A stretch of 64,000 bases of DNA from Phycicoccus avicenniae_A. Lineage in GTDB: Bacteria; Actinomycetota; Actinomycetes; Actinomycetales; Dermatophilaceae. The notes beneath the pieces were generated by a model. That model did no database searches, was not told where the DNA came from, and saw only the letters and a program-made list of their open reading frames with translations. Of the stretch, positions 48,213 to 57,463 are shown in pieces. The stretch lies in the NCBI RefSeq assembly GCF_050496545.1, contig NZ_JBNVZV010000002.1, positions 1-64,000 of the forward strand, written 5' to 3'. The position numbers and the translations under genes were made by a program. Position 1 is the first letter of the stretch. Each line of letters begins with the position of its first letter.

Positions 48213-51116
48213 ATGAGCGAGACTCCGCACCGCTACACCGCCGAGCTGGCCGGGCAGATCGAGGTCGCCTGGCAGGACCGCTGGGCCGAGCGCGGCACGT
48301 ACCACGCGCCGAACCCGGCCGGGCCGTGGGCCGACCCCGAGGGCGTCGCCGCGCACCCCGAGGGGCACCTCCTCGTCCTCGACATGTTCCCGTACCCGAG
48401 CGGGGCCGGCCTGCACGTCGGCCACCCGCTGGGCTACATCGCCACCGACGTCTACGCCCGCTACAACCGGATGCTCGGCAAGAACGTGCTGCACTGCCTC
48501 GGCTACGACGCCTTCGGGCTGCCCGCCGAGCAGTACGCGGTGCAGACCGGCCAGCACCCGCGCAAGACCACCGAGGACAACATCGTCATCATGGCGCGCC
48601 AGCTGCGCCGCCTCGGGCTGGGCCACGACGACCGGCGCTCGATCCGCACGATCGACCCGGACTACTACCGCTGGACCCAGTGGATCTTCCTGCAGATCTT
48701 CAACTCCTGGTACGACGCCGACGCCCCACGCCCCGACGGCGGCACCGGCCGCGCGCGGCCCATCGAGGAGCTCGTCGAGGAGTACCGCAGCGGCTCCCGA
48801 CCCCTGCCGAACGACGACGGCCGCGGCTGGGACGACCTGTCCGACGTCGAGCGCGCCGGCATCCTCGACGCCCAGCGCCTCGCCTACACCTCCGAGGCGC
48901 CGGTCAACTGGTGCCCGGGCCTCGGCACCGTGCTCTCCAACGAGGAGGTCACCAACGACGGCCGCTCCGAGCGGGGCAACTTCCCGGTCTTCAAGCGCAA
49001 CCTGCGCCAGTGGATGATGCGCATCACCTCCTACGCCGACCGGCTCGCCGACGACCTGGACCGCGTCGACTGGCCCGAGAAGGTCCGCATCATGCAGCGG
49101 AACTGGATCGGGCGCAGCCAGGGTGCGCGCGTTGCGTTCCCCGTCGTGGGTGCCGAGGACGCCTCCGGCATCGAGGTCTTCACGACCCGCCCGGACACCC
49201 TCTTCGGGGCGACCTTCATGGTGCTCGCACCCGAGCACCCGCTCGTCGACACGCTCGTCCCTGCCGGGGAGTGGCCCGAGGGCACGAAGGACGCCTGGAC
49301 CGGTGGCGCCGCGACCCCCGCCGAGGCCGTCGCCGCGTACCGCCGCGCCGCCTCGCGCAAGAGCGACGTCGAGCGCCAGAGCGAGGGCAAGGACAAGACC
49401 GGTGTCTTCACCGGCGGCTGGGCGACCAACCCGGTCACCGGGACCCGCGTCCCCGTGTTCGTCGCCGACTACGTGCTCATGGGCTACGGCACCGGGGCGA
49501 TCATGGCCGTGCCCGGCCAGGACGAGCGGGACTGGGACTTCGCGACGGTCTTCGACCTGCCGAAGATCCGCACCGTACAGCCCGACGAGGGCCACGACCT
49601 CGACACCGCCTTCACCGGCCAGGGCCCGGCCATCAACTCGAGCAACGCCGAGCTGAGCCTCGACGGCCTGGGCGTCGCCGAGGCCAAGGCGCGGATGACG
49701 CAGTGGCTGCAGGAGAGGGGGATCGGCGAGGCGACCATCACCTACAAGCTGCGCGACTGGCTCTTCAGCCGCCAGCGCTACTGGGGCGAGCCCTTCCCGG
49801 TGCTCTTCGACGAGGACGGCGTCGCGCACGCCGTGCCCGAGTCGATGCTGCCCGTCGAGCTGCCCGAGGTGCCGGACTACAGCCCGAAGACCTACGACCC
49901 CGACGACGCGAGCAGCGAGCCCGAGCCGCCGCTGTCGCGCGTGGACGAGTGGGTGCACGTCGAGCTCGACCTCGGCGACGGCCGCGGCCCGCGCCGCTTC
50001 CGCCGCGAGACGAACACGATGCCCAACTGGGCCGGCTCGTGCTGGTACTACCTGCGCTACCTGGACCCGGCGAACGCCGCCGCGCTGGTCGACCCCGAGA
50101 ACGAGTCGTACTGGATGGGCCCGCGCGACGAGCCGGTCGCCGGCGCGGCCGCCGGCACGCGGGACCCCGGTGGCGTCGACCTCTACGTCGGCGGTGTCGA
50201 GCACGCCGTGCTGCACCTGCTCTACGCCCGGTTCTGGCACAAGGTGCTCCACGACCTGGGGCACCTCAGCTCCGACGAGCCGTTCCGCACGTACTTCAGC
50301 CAGGGCTACATCCAGGCCGCCGCCTACCGCGACGACCGCGGCCAGCCGGTCGAGGCCAAGGAGGTCGAGGAGGCCGAGGACGGCAGCTTCACCTGGCAGG
50401 GGCAGCCGGTCACCCGCGAGTTCGGCAAGATCGGCAAGTCGCTGAAGAACATGGTCAGCCCGGACGAGATGTACGCCGCGTTCGGCGCCGACACCTTCCG
50501 GCTGTACGAGATGGGTCTCGGCCCGCTCGAGCAGAGCAAGCCGTGGGACACGCGTGCCGTCGTCGGCAGCCAGCGCTTCCTGCAGCGGTTGTGGCGCAAC
50601 GTCATCGACGAGGAGAGCGGCGAGGTCGTGGTCGTCGACGCGCCGCTGGACGACGCCACCACCCGCGTCCTGCACCGCACCATCGACGCCGTCCGCACCG
50701 ACTACGCAGGCCTGGGCTTCAACACCGCGATCGCTCGGCTCACCGAGCTGAACAACGCGCTGACCAAGCTGGAGGGCGGGGTGCCGCGCTCGGCGGCGGA
50801 GCAGATCGTCCTCATGGTCGCGCCGCTGGCGCCGCACATCGCCGAGGAGCTGTGGAGCCGTCTGGGACACGAGGACTCGGTCGTCCACGCCGACTTCCCC
50901 GTGGCCGACCCGACCCTCCTCGTCGACGCGACCGTCACGTGTGTCGTGCAGGTCAAGGGCAAGGTCAAGGACCGCCTCGAGGTGCCGAGCGACATCACCG
51001 AGGACGCCTTGCGCGAGCTGGCGCTGGCCAGCCCGAAGGTGCAGGCGTCCCTCGAGAACGGTGTGCGCACGGTCATCGTGCGGGCGCCCAAGCTCGTCAA
51101 CGTCGTCCCGGCCTGA
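48213..51116 (+). CDS. leuS: Leucyl-tRNA synthetase
   Basis: LeuRS charges tRNA-Leu. The 967-residue class I enzyme has HVGHPLGY (HIGH, ~residue 66), the CP1 editing domain with TTRPDTLFGATF, and KIGKSLKNM (KMSKS equivalent, ~750). ATG 48213 (MSETPHRYTAELAGQIEVAW, twenty residues) has GAGGACGAG upstream. ATG 48180 lies directly at the end of the attenuator T tract without an RBS and would add 11 atypical residues. Regulation is by the leader peptide and attenuator upstream. Confidence 0.96.
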   Translation: MSETPHRYTAELAGQIEVAWQDRWAERGTYHAPNPAGPWADPEGVAAHPEGHLLVLDMFPYPSGAGLHVGHPLGYIATDVYARYNRMLGKNVLHCLGYDAFGLPAEQYAVQTGQHPRKTTEDNIVIMARQLRRLGLGHDDRRSIRTIDPDYYRWTQWIFLQIFNSWYDADAPRPDGGTGRARPIEELVEEYRSGSRPLPNDDGRGWDDLSDVERAGILDAQRLAYTSEAPVNWCPGLGTVLSNEEVTNDGRSERGNFPVFKRNLRQWMMRITSYADRLADDLDRVDWPEKVRIMQRNWIGRSQGARVAFPVVGAEDASGIEVFTTRPDTLFGATFMVLAPEHPLVDTLVPAGEWPEGTKDAWTGGAATPAEAVAAYRRAASRKSDVERQSEGKDKTGVFTGGWATNPVTGTRVPVFVADYVLMGYGTGAIMAVPGQDERDWDFATVFDLPKIRTVQPDEGHDLDTAFTGQGPAINSSNAELSLDGLGVAEAKARMTQWLQERGIGEATITYKLRDWLFSRQRYWGEPFPVLFDEDGVAHAVPESMLPVELPEVPDYSPKTYDPDDASSEPEPPLSRVDEWVHVELDLGDGRGPRRFRRETNTMPNWAGSCWYYLRYLDPANAAALVDPENESYWMGPRDEPVAGAAAGTRDPGGVDLYVGGVEHAVLHLLYARFWHKVLHDLGHLSSDEPFRTYFSQGYIQAAAYRDDRGQPVEAKEVEEAEDGSFTWQGQPVTREFGKIGKSLKNMVSPDEMYAAFGADTFRLYEMGLGPLEQSKPWDTRAVVGSQRFLQRLWRNVIDEESGEVVVVDAPLDDATTRVLHRTIDAVRTDYAGLGFNTAIARLTELNNALTKLEGGVPRSAAEQIVLMVAPLAPHIAEELWSRLGHEDSVVHADFPVADPTLLVDATVTCVVQVKGKVKDRLEVPSDITEDALRELALASPKVQASLENGVRTVIVRAPKLVNVVPA

Positions 51117-51151
51117 CGCCGGCGCCCCACCACCCGAAGGGAGCGCCGGCC

Positions 51152-52804
51152 GTGGTCGACACGATCTTCTCCGGCGGACCGGTGTTCACGGGCGGGGCCG
51201 GGCGGGCGCGCCCCACGGCGGTGGCCGTCGACGCCGGCCGGGTCGTGGCGGTCGGGCACGACGAGGTGCTCGACCTGGCCGGCCCGCGGACCGAACGGGT
51301 CGACCTCACGGGCCGGATGCTCGTCCCGGGCTTCCAGGACGCGCACGTCCACCCGGTGTGGGCGGGCGTCGACATGCTGCGCTGCGACCTGTCGGAGCTG
51401 CACACGGCCGAGCAGTACCTCGAGCGCATCGCGGCGTACGCGCGCGAGCACCCCGACGAGGAGTGGGTGCTCGGTGGCGGGTGGGCGATGACCGCCTTCC
51501 CCGGCGGAGCGCCGACCGCCGCCGCGCTCGACGCCGTCGTGGGGGACCGCCCGGTGTTCCTGCCCAACCGCGACGTCCACGGCGCGTGGGTCAGCTCGGC
51601 GGCGCTGCGGCGCGCCGGCATCGACCGCGACACCCCGAACCCGCGTGACGGGCGCATCGAACGGGACGCCGACGGCCGGCCCACGGGCACCCTGCACGAG
51701 GGCGCGATGCGGCTCGTCGCCGACCTCGTGCCGCCGACCACCGACGAGCAGCGCCTCGCAGGCCTCCTGCGCGCGCAGGCCCACCTGCACTCGCTCGGCG
51801 TGACGGCCTGGCAGGACGCCATCGTCGGCGACTACGGCGATGGCGGGAACCCGGCTGCGGCGTACCGTGCGGCCGACGAGGCGGGGCTGCTCACGGCGCG
51901 CGTCGTCGGGGCGCTGTGGTGGGACCGCGACGCCGGGCTCGAGCAGGTCCCCGACCTGATCGCGCGGCGGGAGGCGTTGTCCACGAGCAGGTTCCGTGCG
52001 ACGAGCATCAAGGTCATGCAGGACGGTGTGGCCGAGAACTTCACGGCCGCGATGCTCGAGCCCTACTGCGACGGGCACGGCCACCGCACCGACAACTCGG
52101 GCATCTCGTTCGTGCCCGTGGACGTGCTCGGGCCTGCCGCGCAGCAGCTCGACGCCGCCGGGTTCCAGCTGCACTTCCACGCCATCGGCGACCGGGCGGT
52201 GCGCGAGTGCCTCGACGCCGTCGAGGGGGCGCTGCGCGCGAACGGCCGGCGCGACAGCCGCCACCACCTCGCCCACCTGCAGGTCGTGCACCCCGACGAC
52301 GTCCACCGCTTCCGCGAGCTCGGGGTGGTCGCCAACCTCCAGGCTTTCTGGGCCGCTCTCGAGCCGCAGATGGTCGACCTCACCCTGCCGTTCCTCGGCG
52401 AGCCCCGCGGCTCGTGGCAGTACCCTTTCGGCGACCTCCACCGCTCCGGCGCCACGCTCGCGATGGGGTCGGACTGGTCGGTCTCGACGGCCGACCCGCT
52501 CGCGGCGATCCACGTCGCGGTCACCCGGCAGATCCCCGAGGCGCACCGCGAGGGCGAGCCCGAGCACCCGGTGTTCCTGCCCGGGCAGCGGCTCGACCTC
52601 GCCACGGCACTCACCGCGTACACCGCCGGCTCGGCCCACGTGAACCGGCTCGACGACACGGGGACCATCAAGGTCGGCGCGCCGGCCGACCTCGTCGTCC
52701 TCGACCGCGACCCGTTCGACGGCGCGCCCGAGGAGATCGCCGACACCCGGGTGCTCCAGACCGTCGTCGACGGCCGGCGCATCTTCGCTGCGGACGACGC
52801 CTGA
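51152..52804 (+). CDS. Amidohydrolase family protein (YtcJ/AepA-like)
   Basis: The 550-residue metal-dependent hydrolase has the N-terminal HxH in PGFQDAHVHPVWAG (~residue 66), HFHAIGDRAVRECLDA (~345), HLAHLQVVHPDD and a late Asp in LAMGSDWSVSTADPLAAI. This matches the YtcJ-like group of the amidohydrolase superfamily. The natural substrate is unknown. GTG 51152 has GAAGGGAG upstream. It begins 35 bases after leuS and could be read on from it. Confidence 0.89.
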   Translation: MVDTIFSGGPVFTGGAGRARPTAVAVDAGRVVAVGHDEVLDLAGPRTERVDLTGRMLVPGFQDAHVHPVWAGVDMLRCDLSELHTAEQYLERIAAYAREHPDEEWVLGGGWAMTAFPGGAPTAAALDAVVGDRPVFLPNRDVHGAWVSSAALRRAGIDRDTPNPRDGRIERDADGRPTGTLHEGAMRLVADLVPPTTDEQRLAGLLRAQAHLHSLGVTAWQDAIVGDYGDGGNPAAAYRAADEAGLLTARVVGALWWDRDAGLEQVPDLIARREALSTSRFRATSIKVMQDGVAENFTAAMLEPYCDGHGHRTDNSGISFVPVDVLGPAAQQLDAAGFQLHFHAIGDRAVRECLDAVEGALRANGRRDSRHHLAHLQVVHPDDVHRFRELGVVANLQAFWAALEPQMVDLTLPFLGEPRGSWQYPFGDLHRSGATLAMGSDWSVSTADPLAAIHVAVTRQIPEAHREGEPEHPVFLPGQRLDLATALTAYTAGSAHVNRLDDTGTIKVGAPADLVVLDRDPFDGAPEEIADTRVLQTVVDGRRIFAADDA

Positions 52805-52871
52805 GGGCATCCGTCTCGGGTGGTGGACCCCGGATGACGCCCGTCGCCGCCGCTTGTCACACTCGTCGGCG

Positions 52872-52990
52872 TAGGTCATGAGTGCCAGTGACAAGCCCCG
52901 GCTCGCTGGCCGGCAACCCTCCTCCGCGGTGGGGTGCCCCGGGTGACGACCTGGTCGGCGCCGCCGTGGCGTCGGCAAGCGCGGGATCCC
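52872..52990 (+). promoter_or_regulatory. SAM riboswitch (SAM-IV type)
   Basis: The conserved core is present: closing stem AGGTC (52873-52877) with GACCT (52948-52952), helix GCCAG (52884-52888) with CTGGC (52906-52910), the invariant CGGCAACCCTCC (52911-52922) and stem GGGG-TG-CCCC (52931-52940) followed by GGGTGACGACC. This is the SAM-binding family found in actinobacteria. It senses S-adenosylmethionine and lies upstream of the class V aminotransferase. Confidence 0.85.
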
Positions 52991-52998
52991 GGGACGCA

Positions 52999-53026
52999 CT
53001 CCGAGGGTCCTCCGGCCCTCCGGGAG
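52999..53026 (+). promoter_or_regulatory. RBS-sequestering hairpin downstream of the SAM riboswitch
   Basis: CTCC (52999-53002) pairs with GGAG (53023-53026), and GAGGG (53003-53007) with CCCTC (53016-53020). This folds the Shine-Dalgarno CGGGAG of the downstream gene into a stem. It is a plausible translational expression platform for the riboswitch. Confidence 0.6.
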
Positions 53027-53031
53027 CACCG

Positions 53032-54381
53032 ATGTCCACGCACCACGCGTCCGCCACGACCACCACCCAGACCCTGACCCGCCGCCTGCCGGCCGTGGTC
53101 CACCCCGACCCCGTGCCGCTCGTCACCGGCGAGCTCGTCGAGTACGCCCCGCTCGACCACGCCGCGTCCACCCCGGCGCTGGAGGCGGTGGTGCGGGCGG
53201 TCGACACCGTCACCCGGACGTACTCCAGCGTCCACCGCGGCACGGGATGGCTCTCGCGCGTCACGAGCGCGCACTACGAGGCCGCGCGCGAGGAGGTCGC
53301 CCGCTTCGTCGGCGCCCGGGCGGACGACGTCGTGGTCTTCACGCGCGCGACGACGGATGCGACGAACTTGCTGGCCCGCGCCCTGCCGGACGGCACGCCG
53401 GTCGTCGTCTTCGCCTCCGAGCACCACGCCTCGTTGCTGCCGTGGCCGGCCGAGCGCACGCACCGGCTCCCCGTCCCGGCCTCACCCGCCGAGGCCCTCG
53501 GCCGCCTCGAGTCCACGCTCTCCGGCCTGGCGGACGGGCCGGCGCCGCTCGTCGTCGTCACCGGGGCCTCCAACGTCACCGGCGAGCTGTGGCCGGTCGA
53601 GCAGGTCGTGGCCGTCGCCCGCCGGTACGGCGCCCGCGTCCTGCTCGACGCCGCCCAGCTGGTGGCGCACCGGCGGGTCGACCTCGCGGCCCTCGACGCC
53701 GACTGGGTCGCCTTCTCGGGCCACAAGCTGCACGCGCCGTTCGGTGCCGGAGCGCTGGTCGGTCGCCGAGACTGGCTCGACGCCGCCGACCCCTACCTCG
53801 CCGGCGGTGGCGCGAGTGCCGCTGTCTCCGAGGCCAGCACGACTTGGACCACCGGCGCGGCGCGCCACGAGGGCGGCAGCCCGAACGTCCTCGGTGCGGT
53901 CGCCCTCGCCGCCGCCTGCGCCACCGTCCGGCGGCACCGCGGGGCGCTCGAGGCCCACGAGGAGCGGCTCACCCGGCGTCTCGTCGAGGGGCTGCGGGCC
54001 GTCCCGGGCGTGCGCACCCACTCGGTCTTCGGCGACGACCACGACCGGGTCCCCGTCGTCGCCTTCACGGTCGACGGCCTCGACAGCGGCCTCGTCGCCG
54101 CCGCCCTCAGCGCCGAGCACGGCATCGGGGTGCGCGCCGGGAAGTTCTGCGCGCACCTGCTCGTCGATGCCCTGCTGGCTCGCGACCCCAAGCGCCCGCA
54201 CGCGACCGCCGTGCGGGCGAGCGCCGGCCTGGCGACCACCGACGAGCACGTCGAGCGCCTGCTCGCCGCGGTGGCCGACCTCGCCGCCCACGGCCCGCGC
54301 GTCGCGTACCGCCGGGACGAGACCCACGGATGGGTGCCGGTCGAGGACGCCCGCGCCGCCGACGTGCCGCTGCCCTGGTGA
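53032..54381 (+). CDS. Class V PLP aminotransferase (cysteine desulfurase-like), SAM-regulated
   Basis: The 449-residue fold-type I enzyme has the Schiff-base Lys in VAFSGHKLHAPFGAGALVG (~residue 230), LLDAAQLVAHRRVDL (~205) and EHHASLLPW (~142). It resembles NifS/SufS-like proteins, but the C-terminal Cys loop is not typical. The upstream SAM riboswitch ties it to sulfur-amino-acid metabolism, perhaps cysteine or methionine recycling. ATG 53032 has GGGAG 6 bases upstream; an earlier in-frame ATG would translate riboswitch sequence. Confidence 0.88.
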   Translation: MSTHHASATTTTQTLTRRLPAVVHPDPVPLVTGELVEYAPLDHAASTPALEAVVRAVDTVTRTYSSVHRGTGWLSRVTSAHYEAAREEVARFVGARADDVVVFTRATTDATNLLARALPDGTPVVVFASEHHASLLPWPAERTHRLPVPASPAEALGRLESTLSGLADGPAPLVVVTGASNVTGELWPVEQVVAVARRYGARVLLDAAQLVAHRRVDLAALDADWVAFSGHKLHAPFGAGALVGRRDWLDAADPYLAGGGASAAVSEASTTWTTGAARHEGGSPNVLGAVALAAACATVRRHRGALEAHEERLTRRLVEGLRAVPGVRTHSVFGDDHDRVPVVAFTVDGLDSGLVAAALSAEHGIGVRAGKFCAHLLVDALLARDPKRPHATAVRASAGLATTDEHVERLLAAVADLAAHGPRVAYRRDETHGWVPVEDARAADVPLPW

Positions 54382-54394
54382 GCGGTGCGCCCCC

Positions 54395-54625
54395 TCAGTC
54401 CTTGACGAGGTGCAGGGCGCGGCGGGGGCAGGCCAGCGCCGCCTCGCGCGCCAGACCCAGCTCGTCGTCGCGCACCGGACCGAGCACGACGGGGTAGCCC
54501 CACTCGTCGAGGACGATCCGCTCGGGGAGCAGCTCGGCGCACAGCCCGCGGGCCCGGCACTCGGGCCAGTCGACCCGCAGGGTCCCGGCGGGGGCGCCGC
54601 CGACCCGCTCGCTCGCGGCGCTCAC
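54395..54625 (-). CDS. [3Fe-4S]-type ferredoxin
   Basis: The 76-residue protein has CRARGLC (Cys-x5-Cys) and a final CP (LACPRRALHL), the three-Cys pattern of actinobacterial [3Fe-4S] ferredoxins. It carries electrons for the cassette formed with the next four genes. GTG 54625 overlaps the NuoF-like stop by GTGA. Confidence 0.88.
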   Translation of the reverse strand: MSAASERVGGAPAGTLRVDWPECRARGLCAELLPERIVLDEWGYPVVLGPVRDDELGLAREAALACPRRALHLVKD

Positions 54626-55887
54626 GCGACCACCGCCGGGACGCGCACGCCGCACCGGCACGCGCCGGTGAGGTGGTCCTCGACGTGATCGGGGAGCGCG
54701 GTGAGCATCGAGCCGACGAGCCGGGCCGTGCCGTCCGGGTGGGCGCAGGCGCCGCGTCCGGTCACGAGCCCGGTCAGCTCGCGGATCCGGGGCCGGGTGT
54801 CGACGCGGCGGGCCAGCCCGTCCGTCGCGCGGGCCAGGGCCGGCAGGCCGTTGCGGCACGGACCGCAGCGACCCGCCGACTCGACGGCGAGGAACTCGGT
54901 CCACGCGGCGGTGTGCCCGACGGGGCACGAGCCGTCCGCGAGCGAGACCAGGGCGCCCGCCCCGAGCGACGCCCCGAGGGAGCGCAGGTGCGGCTGGGAC
55001 CACGCCAGGTCGCGCAGCGCCGAGGGGTGCACCCACGTGCCGTGGAACCCGCCGACGAGCAGCGGGGCGGCGAGCGCGTCGGCATCGAGGACGTCGCGTG
55101 CGCGGCTGCCGTGCTCGACCTCGACGACGCCCGCGAGGGCGATGCGGCCGTCCGGCCCCGGCGGCCGGGTGACGGTGAGCAGCATCGTGCCGGGCTCGTC
55201 GGGCGTGCCGAGGCGCGCGTAGGCGGCTCCGCCGACGTGGACCAGGGCGCCGAGGTGCGCCCAGGACTCGGCGTTGGAGAGGAGGGTCGGGCGGCCGCGG
55301 TGGCCGTCGACGGCCTCGGGCGACCACGCGGTGACCGGGAGGCCGGGGCGGCCGTCCATCAGCTCGAGCACGGCCCGGGCCTGCCCGGCGACGAACCGGC
55401 CCTCGGCCTCGTGGGTGCTCCAGCGCAGCCCGTCCCCGCGCCGCTCGGCGAGGGCCTGCGCCACGGCGCGGCCCACGAGCGGGCGGTCGGCGGAGGTCAC
55501 GACGTGCACATCTCGGGCGCCGAGGGCGCGGGCGGCGACCTCCGCACCGTCGAGCACGAGGTGGGGCGCCACGCTCACGAGGGCCTCGTCCTTCGCGCTC
55601 ACCGGCTCGCCCTCGGCGGCGTTGACGACGACCACCGGTCGGCGCGACGGCAACCGGCCACGGCCCCGGGCGACGGTCCGCAGCTTGCGGGCCAGCGGGA
55701 AGCCGGCGCCCCCGCGACCCCGGACGGCCGCGGACTCGACGAGGTCCACGAGGTGGGCCAGGTCCGGGGTCGGCAGGGGACCGAAGCGGGCGCGGTGGGC
55801 GGCGAGCGACGGCCCGTCGTCGACGCCGGAGAGCAGCAGCGGGCCGCGGCGCACCTCGAGACGGGCAGGGGGCAGGACCGACCTCAT
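54622..55887 (-). CDS. NuoF-like flavin/iron-sulfur protein
   Basis: The 421-residue protein resembles the 51-kDa NADH-binding subunit of complex I. It has VRGRGGAGFPLARKL (residues ~55-69), VVNAAEGEPVSAKDE (~90) and the C-terminal cluster RCGPCRNGLPAL with a later GACAHPDG. The NADH-binding GEE motif region reads FVAGQARAVLELMDG, without the Glu pair, so NADH may not be the electron partner. It overlaps genes on both sides by ATGA/GTGA. It likely passes electrons between the ferredoxin and the membrane protein. Confidence 0.85.
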   Translation of the reverse strand: MRSVLPPARLEVRRGPLLLSGVDDGPSLAAHRARFGPLPTPDLAHLVDLVESAAVRGRGGAGFPLARKLRTVARGRGRLPSRRPVVVVNAAEGEPVSAKDEALVSVAPHLVLDGAEVAARALGARDVHVVTSADRPLVGRAVAQALAERRGDGLRWSTHEAEGRFVAGQARAVLELMDGRPGLPVTAWSPEAVDGHRGRPTLLSNAESWAHLGALVHVGGAAYARLGTPDEPGTMLLTVTRPPGPDGRIALAGVVEVEHGSRARDVLDADALAAPLLVGGFHGTWVHPSALRDLAWSQPHLRSLGASLGAGALVSLADGSCPVGHTAAWTEFLAVESAGRCGPCRNGLPALARATDGLARRVDTRPRIRELTGLVTGRGACAHPDGTARLVGSMLTALPDHVEDHLTGACRCGVRVPAVVA

Positions 55888-56492
55888 CGGGAACCCCGTC
55901 CGAGCAGCACGCGGTCGGCGGTGCACGCCCGTTCGATGCGCTCGTGCCCGCGCTCCCGGCGTCGGCCGACGAGCACCGCGACCAGGCGCGAGACCACCGC
56001 GACGGCGACCAGCCCGACGCACACCGCCGTCACGACCACCGACCAGTGCGCTCCCGCGTCCGTGCCGATGCCCAGGCCGTGCACGACACCGAGGACCCAG
56101 GCCGCGTACGTGGTCAGGTGGACGACGAACCAGGCCCGGTGGGGGAGGCGCGAGCGGGCGAGCGAGGTGGCGACGACGACGAGGGTGAGGTCGAGGGCGA
56201 GCGTCCCGAGGCCCAGCCACAGCGGCTCGTAGTCGGAGCCCACCGGGACGAACGCCTGCCACCACTTGATGTCGACGTACTCGTCGACGACCGCGACGAG
56301 GGCGTGGAGCAGCAGGAGCAGGACCGAGACCGCGGACAGGCCGCGGTGCAGGCCCTGGGTCACGAACCGGGGCCACCAGGGGCGGACCCCGCGCCCGGTG
56401 GCGAGGACACCGAGCACGACGGTCAGGGTGAACACGGCGACGAGGGCGACGCCGCTCCCGCGGTTGAGGTACCAGAGCAGGGGTGAGGTCAT
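55884..56492 (-). CDS. Ferric-reductase-like heme membrane protein
   Basis: The 202-residue protein has six predicted membrane helices. Two carry spaced His pairs, HRGLSAVSVLLLLLH and HLTTYAAWVLGVVH, as in b-type heme pockets of ferric-reductase-like and cytochrome b561-like proteins. It would pass electrons across the membrane. ATG 56492 overlaps apbE by four bases. Confidence 0.85.
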   Translation of the reverse strand: MTSPLLWYLNRGSGVALVAVFTLTVVLGVLATGRGVRPWWPRFVTQGLHRGLSAVSVLLLLLHALVAVVDEYVDIKWWQAFVPVGSDYEPLWLGLGTLALDLTLVVVATSLARSRLPHRAWFVVHLTTYAAWVLGVVHGLGIGTDAGAHWSVVVTAVCVGLVAVAVVSRLVAVLVGRRRERGHERIERACTADRVLLGRGSR

Positions 56493-57463
56493 GCGGTCTC
56501 GGTCTCCTCGAGGTCGGCGGCGTCCCAGGCGGGGGTCGTCGCGATGGTTCCGTCGTGGCCGACGAGGCGCGCCGCGACGTCGTGCGCCTGCAGCCACCCG
56601 AGCGCGTCGGTCCCCAGCACGACGGCGGCGGTGGACGCGGTGTTGGCGGCTGCGGCGGTGTGGCCCAGGGCGGTGACGGTGCGCCACGGGCCCGACGCCG
56701 GTGTGCCGGAACGAGGGTCGACGAGGTGGTGCCACTGCCGCCCGCCGCGTCGCCAGCGGCGGGCGGAGGTGCTCGACGTGGCCAGGCCACCGGCACCGAC
56801 GACCACCGTCACGCCGGACTCGCCGTCGAGCTCGGTGAGGTTGTGCCCCAGCCGGACCCGGTGCGACGGCACGGTCGAGCCATCCGGCCCGGTGATGCGC
56901 AGGTCGCCCCCGACGTCGACGAGCACGGGCACGCCCAGCTCCTCGACGACGGCGAGGGCCGCGAGGTCGGCGGCGAACGCCTTGCCCGTGGCGCCCAGGT
57001 CGAGGGCCGCGCCGACGGGTACGCACACCGTCGACCCGTGGACGGCGACGTCGCGCCACGACCCGGTCGGCACCGGAAGTGCTGCGGGAGAAGGATCCTC
57101 GCTCGGGACCAGCGAAAAGGTGCGGTCGTAGCCCGCGGCCGTCAGGACGGAGCCGAGCGTGGGGTCGACCAGCCCCGCGGTCTCGTCGGCGGCCTCCAGG
57201 GCCACGCGCACCGCCGCGACGAGCACGGGGTCGACGAGGACGGGATGGCCGGCGCCCGCGTTGGCGATCGACAGGTCGCTGTCGGGGCGGAACCGGCTGC
57301 AGGTGGCATCGACGTCGTCGAGCACCTCGGCGACCAGCGCGACGACCGCGTCCAGAGCGGCCGGCGTCGTCCGGACGTCGACGTAGGTGGCGAGCGCACG
57401 CCACGACGCGGCGCCGTGGTGCGGGTGCAGCACGACGTCCTGCGGGAGCACCGCCGTGGTCAT
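56489..57463 (-). CDS. apbE: FAD:protein FMN transferase
   Basis: ApbE attaches FMN covalently to Thr/Ser of exported flavoproteins. The 324-residue protein shows LDLGATGKAFAAD, VDVGGDLRITG, HLVDPRSGTPASG and TAAAANTASTAAVV, the expected FAD- and metal-binding blocks, but no obvious lipoprotein signal. A flavinylation target with an FMN_bind domain is normally adjacent; none is seen here. It overlaps both neighbours by four bases. Confidence 0.92.
   Translation of the reverse strand: MTTAVLPQDVVLHPHHGAASWRALATYVDVRTTPAALDAVVALVAEVLDDVDATCSRFRPDSDLSIANAGAGHPVLVDPVLVAAVRVALEAADETAGLVDPTLGSVLTAAGYDRTFSLVPSEDPSPAALPVPTGSWRDVAVHGSTVCVPVGAALDLGATGKAFAADLAALAVVEELGVPVLVDVGGDLRITGPDGSTVPSHRVRLGHNLTELDGESGVTVVVGAGGLATSSTSARRWRRGGRQWHHLVDPRSGTPASGPWRTVTALGHTAAAANTASTAAVVLGTDALGWLQAHDVAARLVGHDGTIATTPAWDAADLEETETA

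Noticed and set aside
48180..48213. ATG 48180 as the leuS start
   Set aside because: It sits at the end of the attenuator T tract without an RBS. ATG 48213 has GAGGACGAG upstream and gives the family N-terminus.
47742..50888. Minus-strand open frame of 1048 codons across leuS
   Set aside because: It is antisense to leuS, which has complete family motifs. The predicted protein is a repetitive Val/Gly/Asp/Arg sequence.
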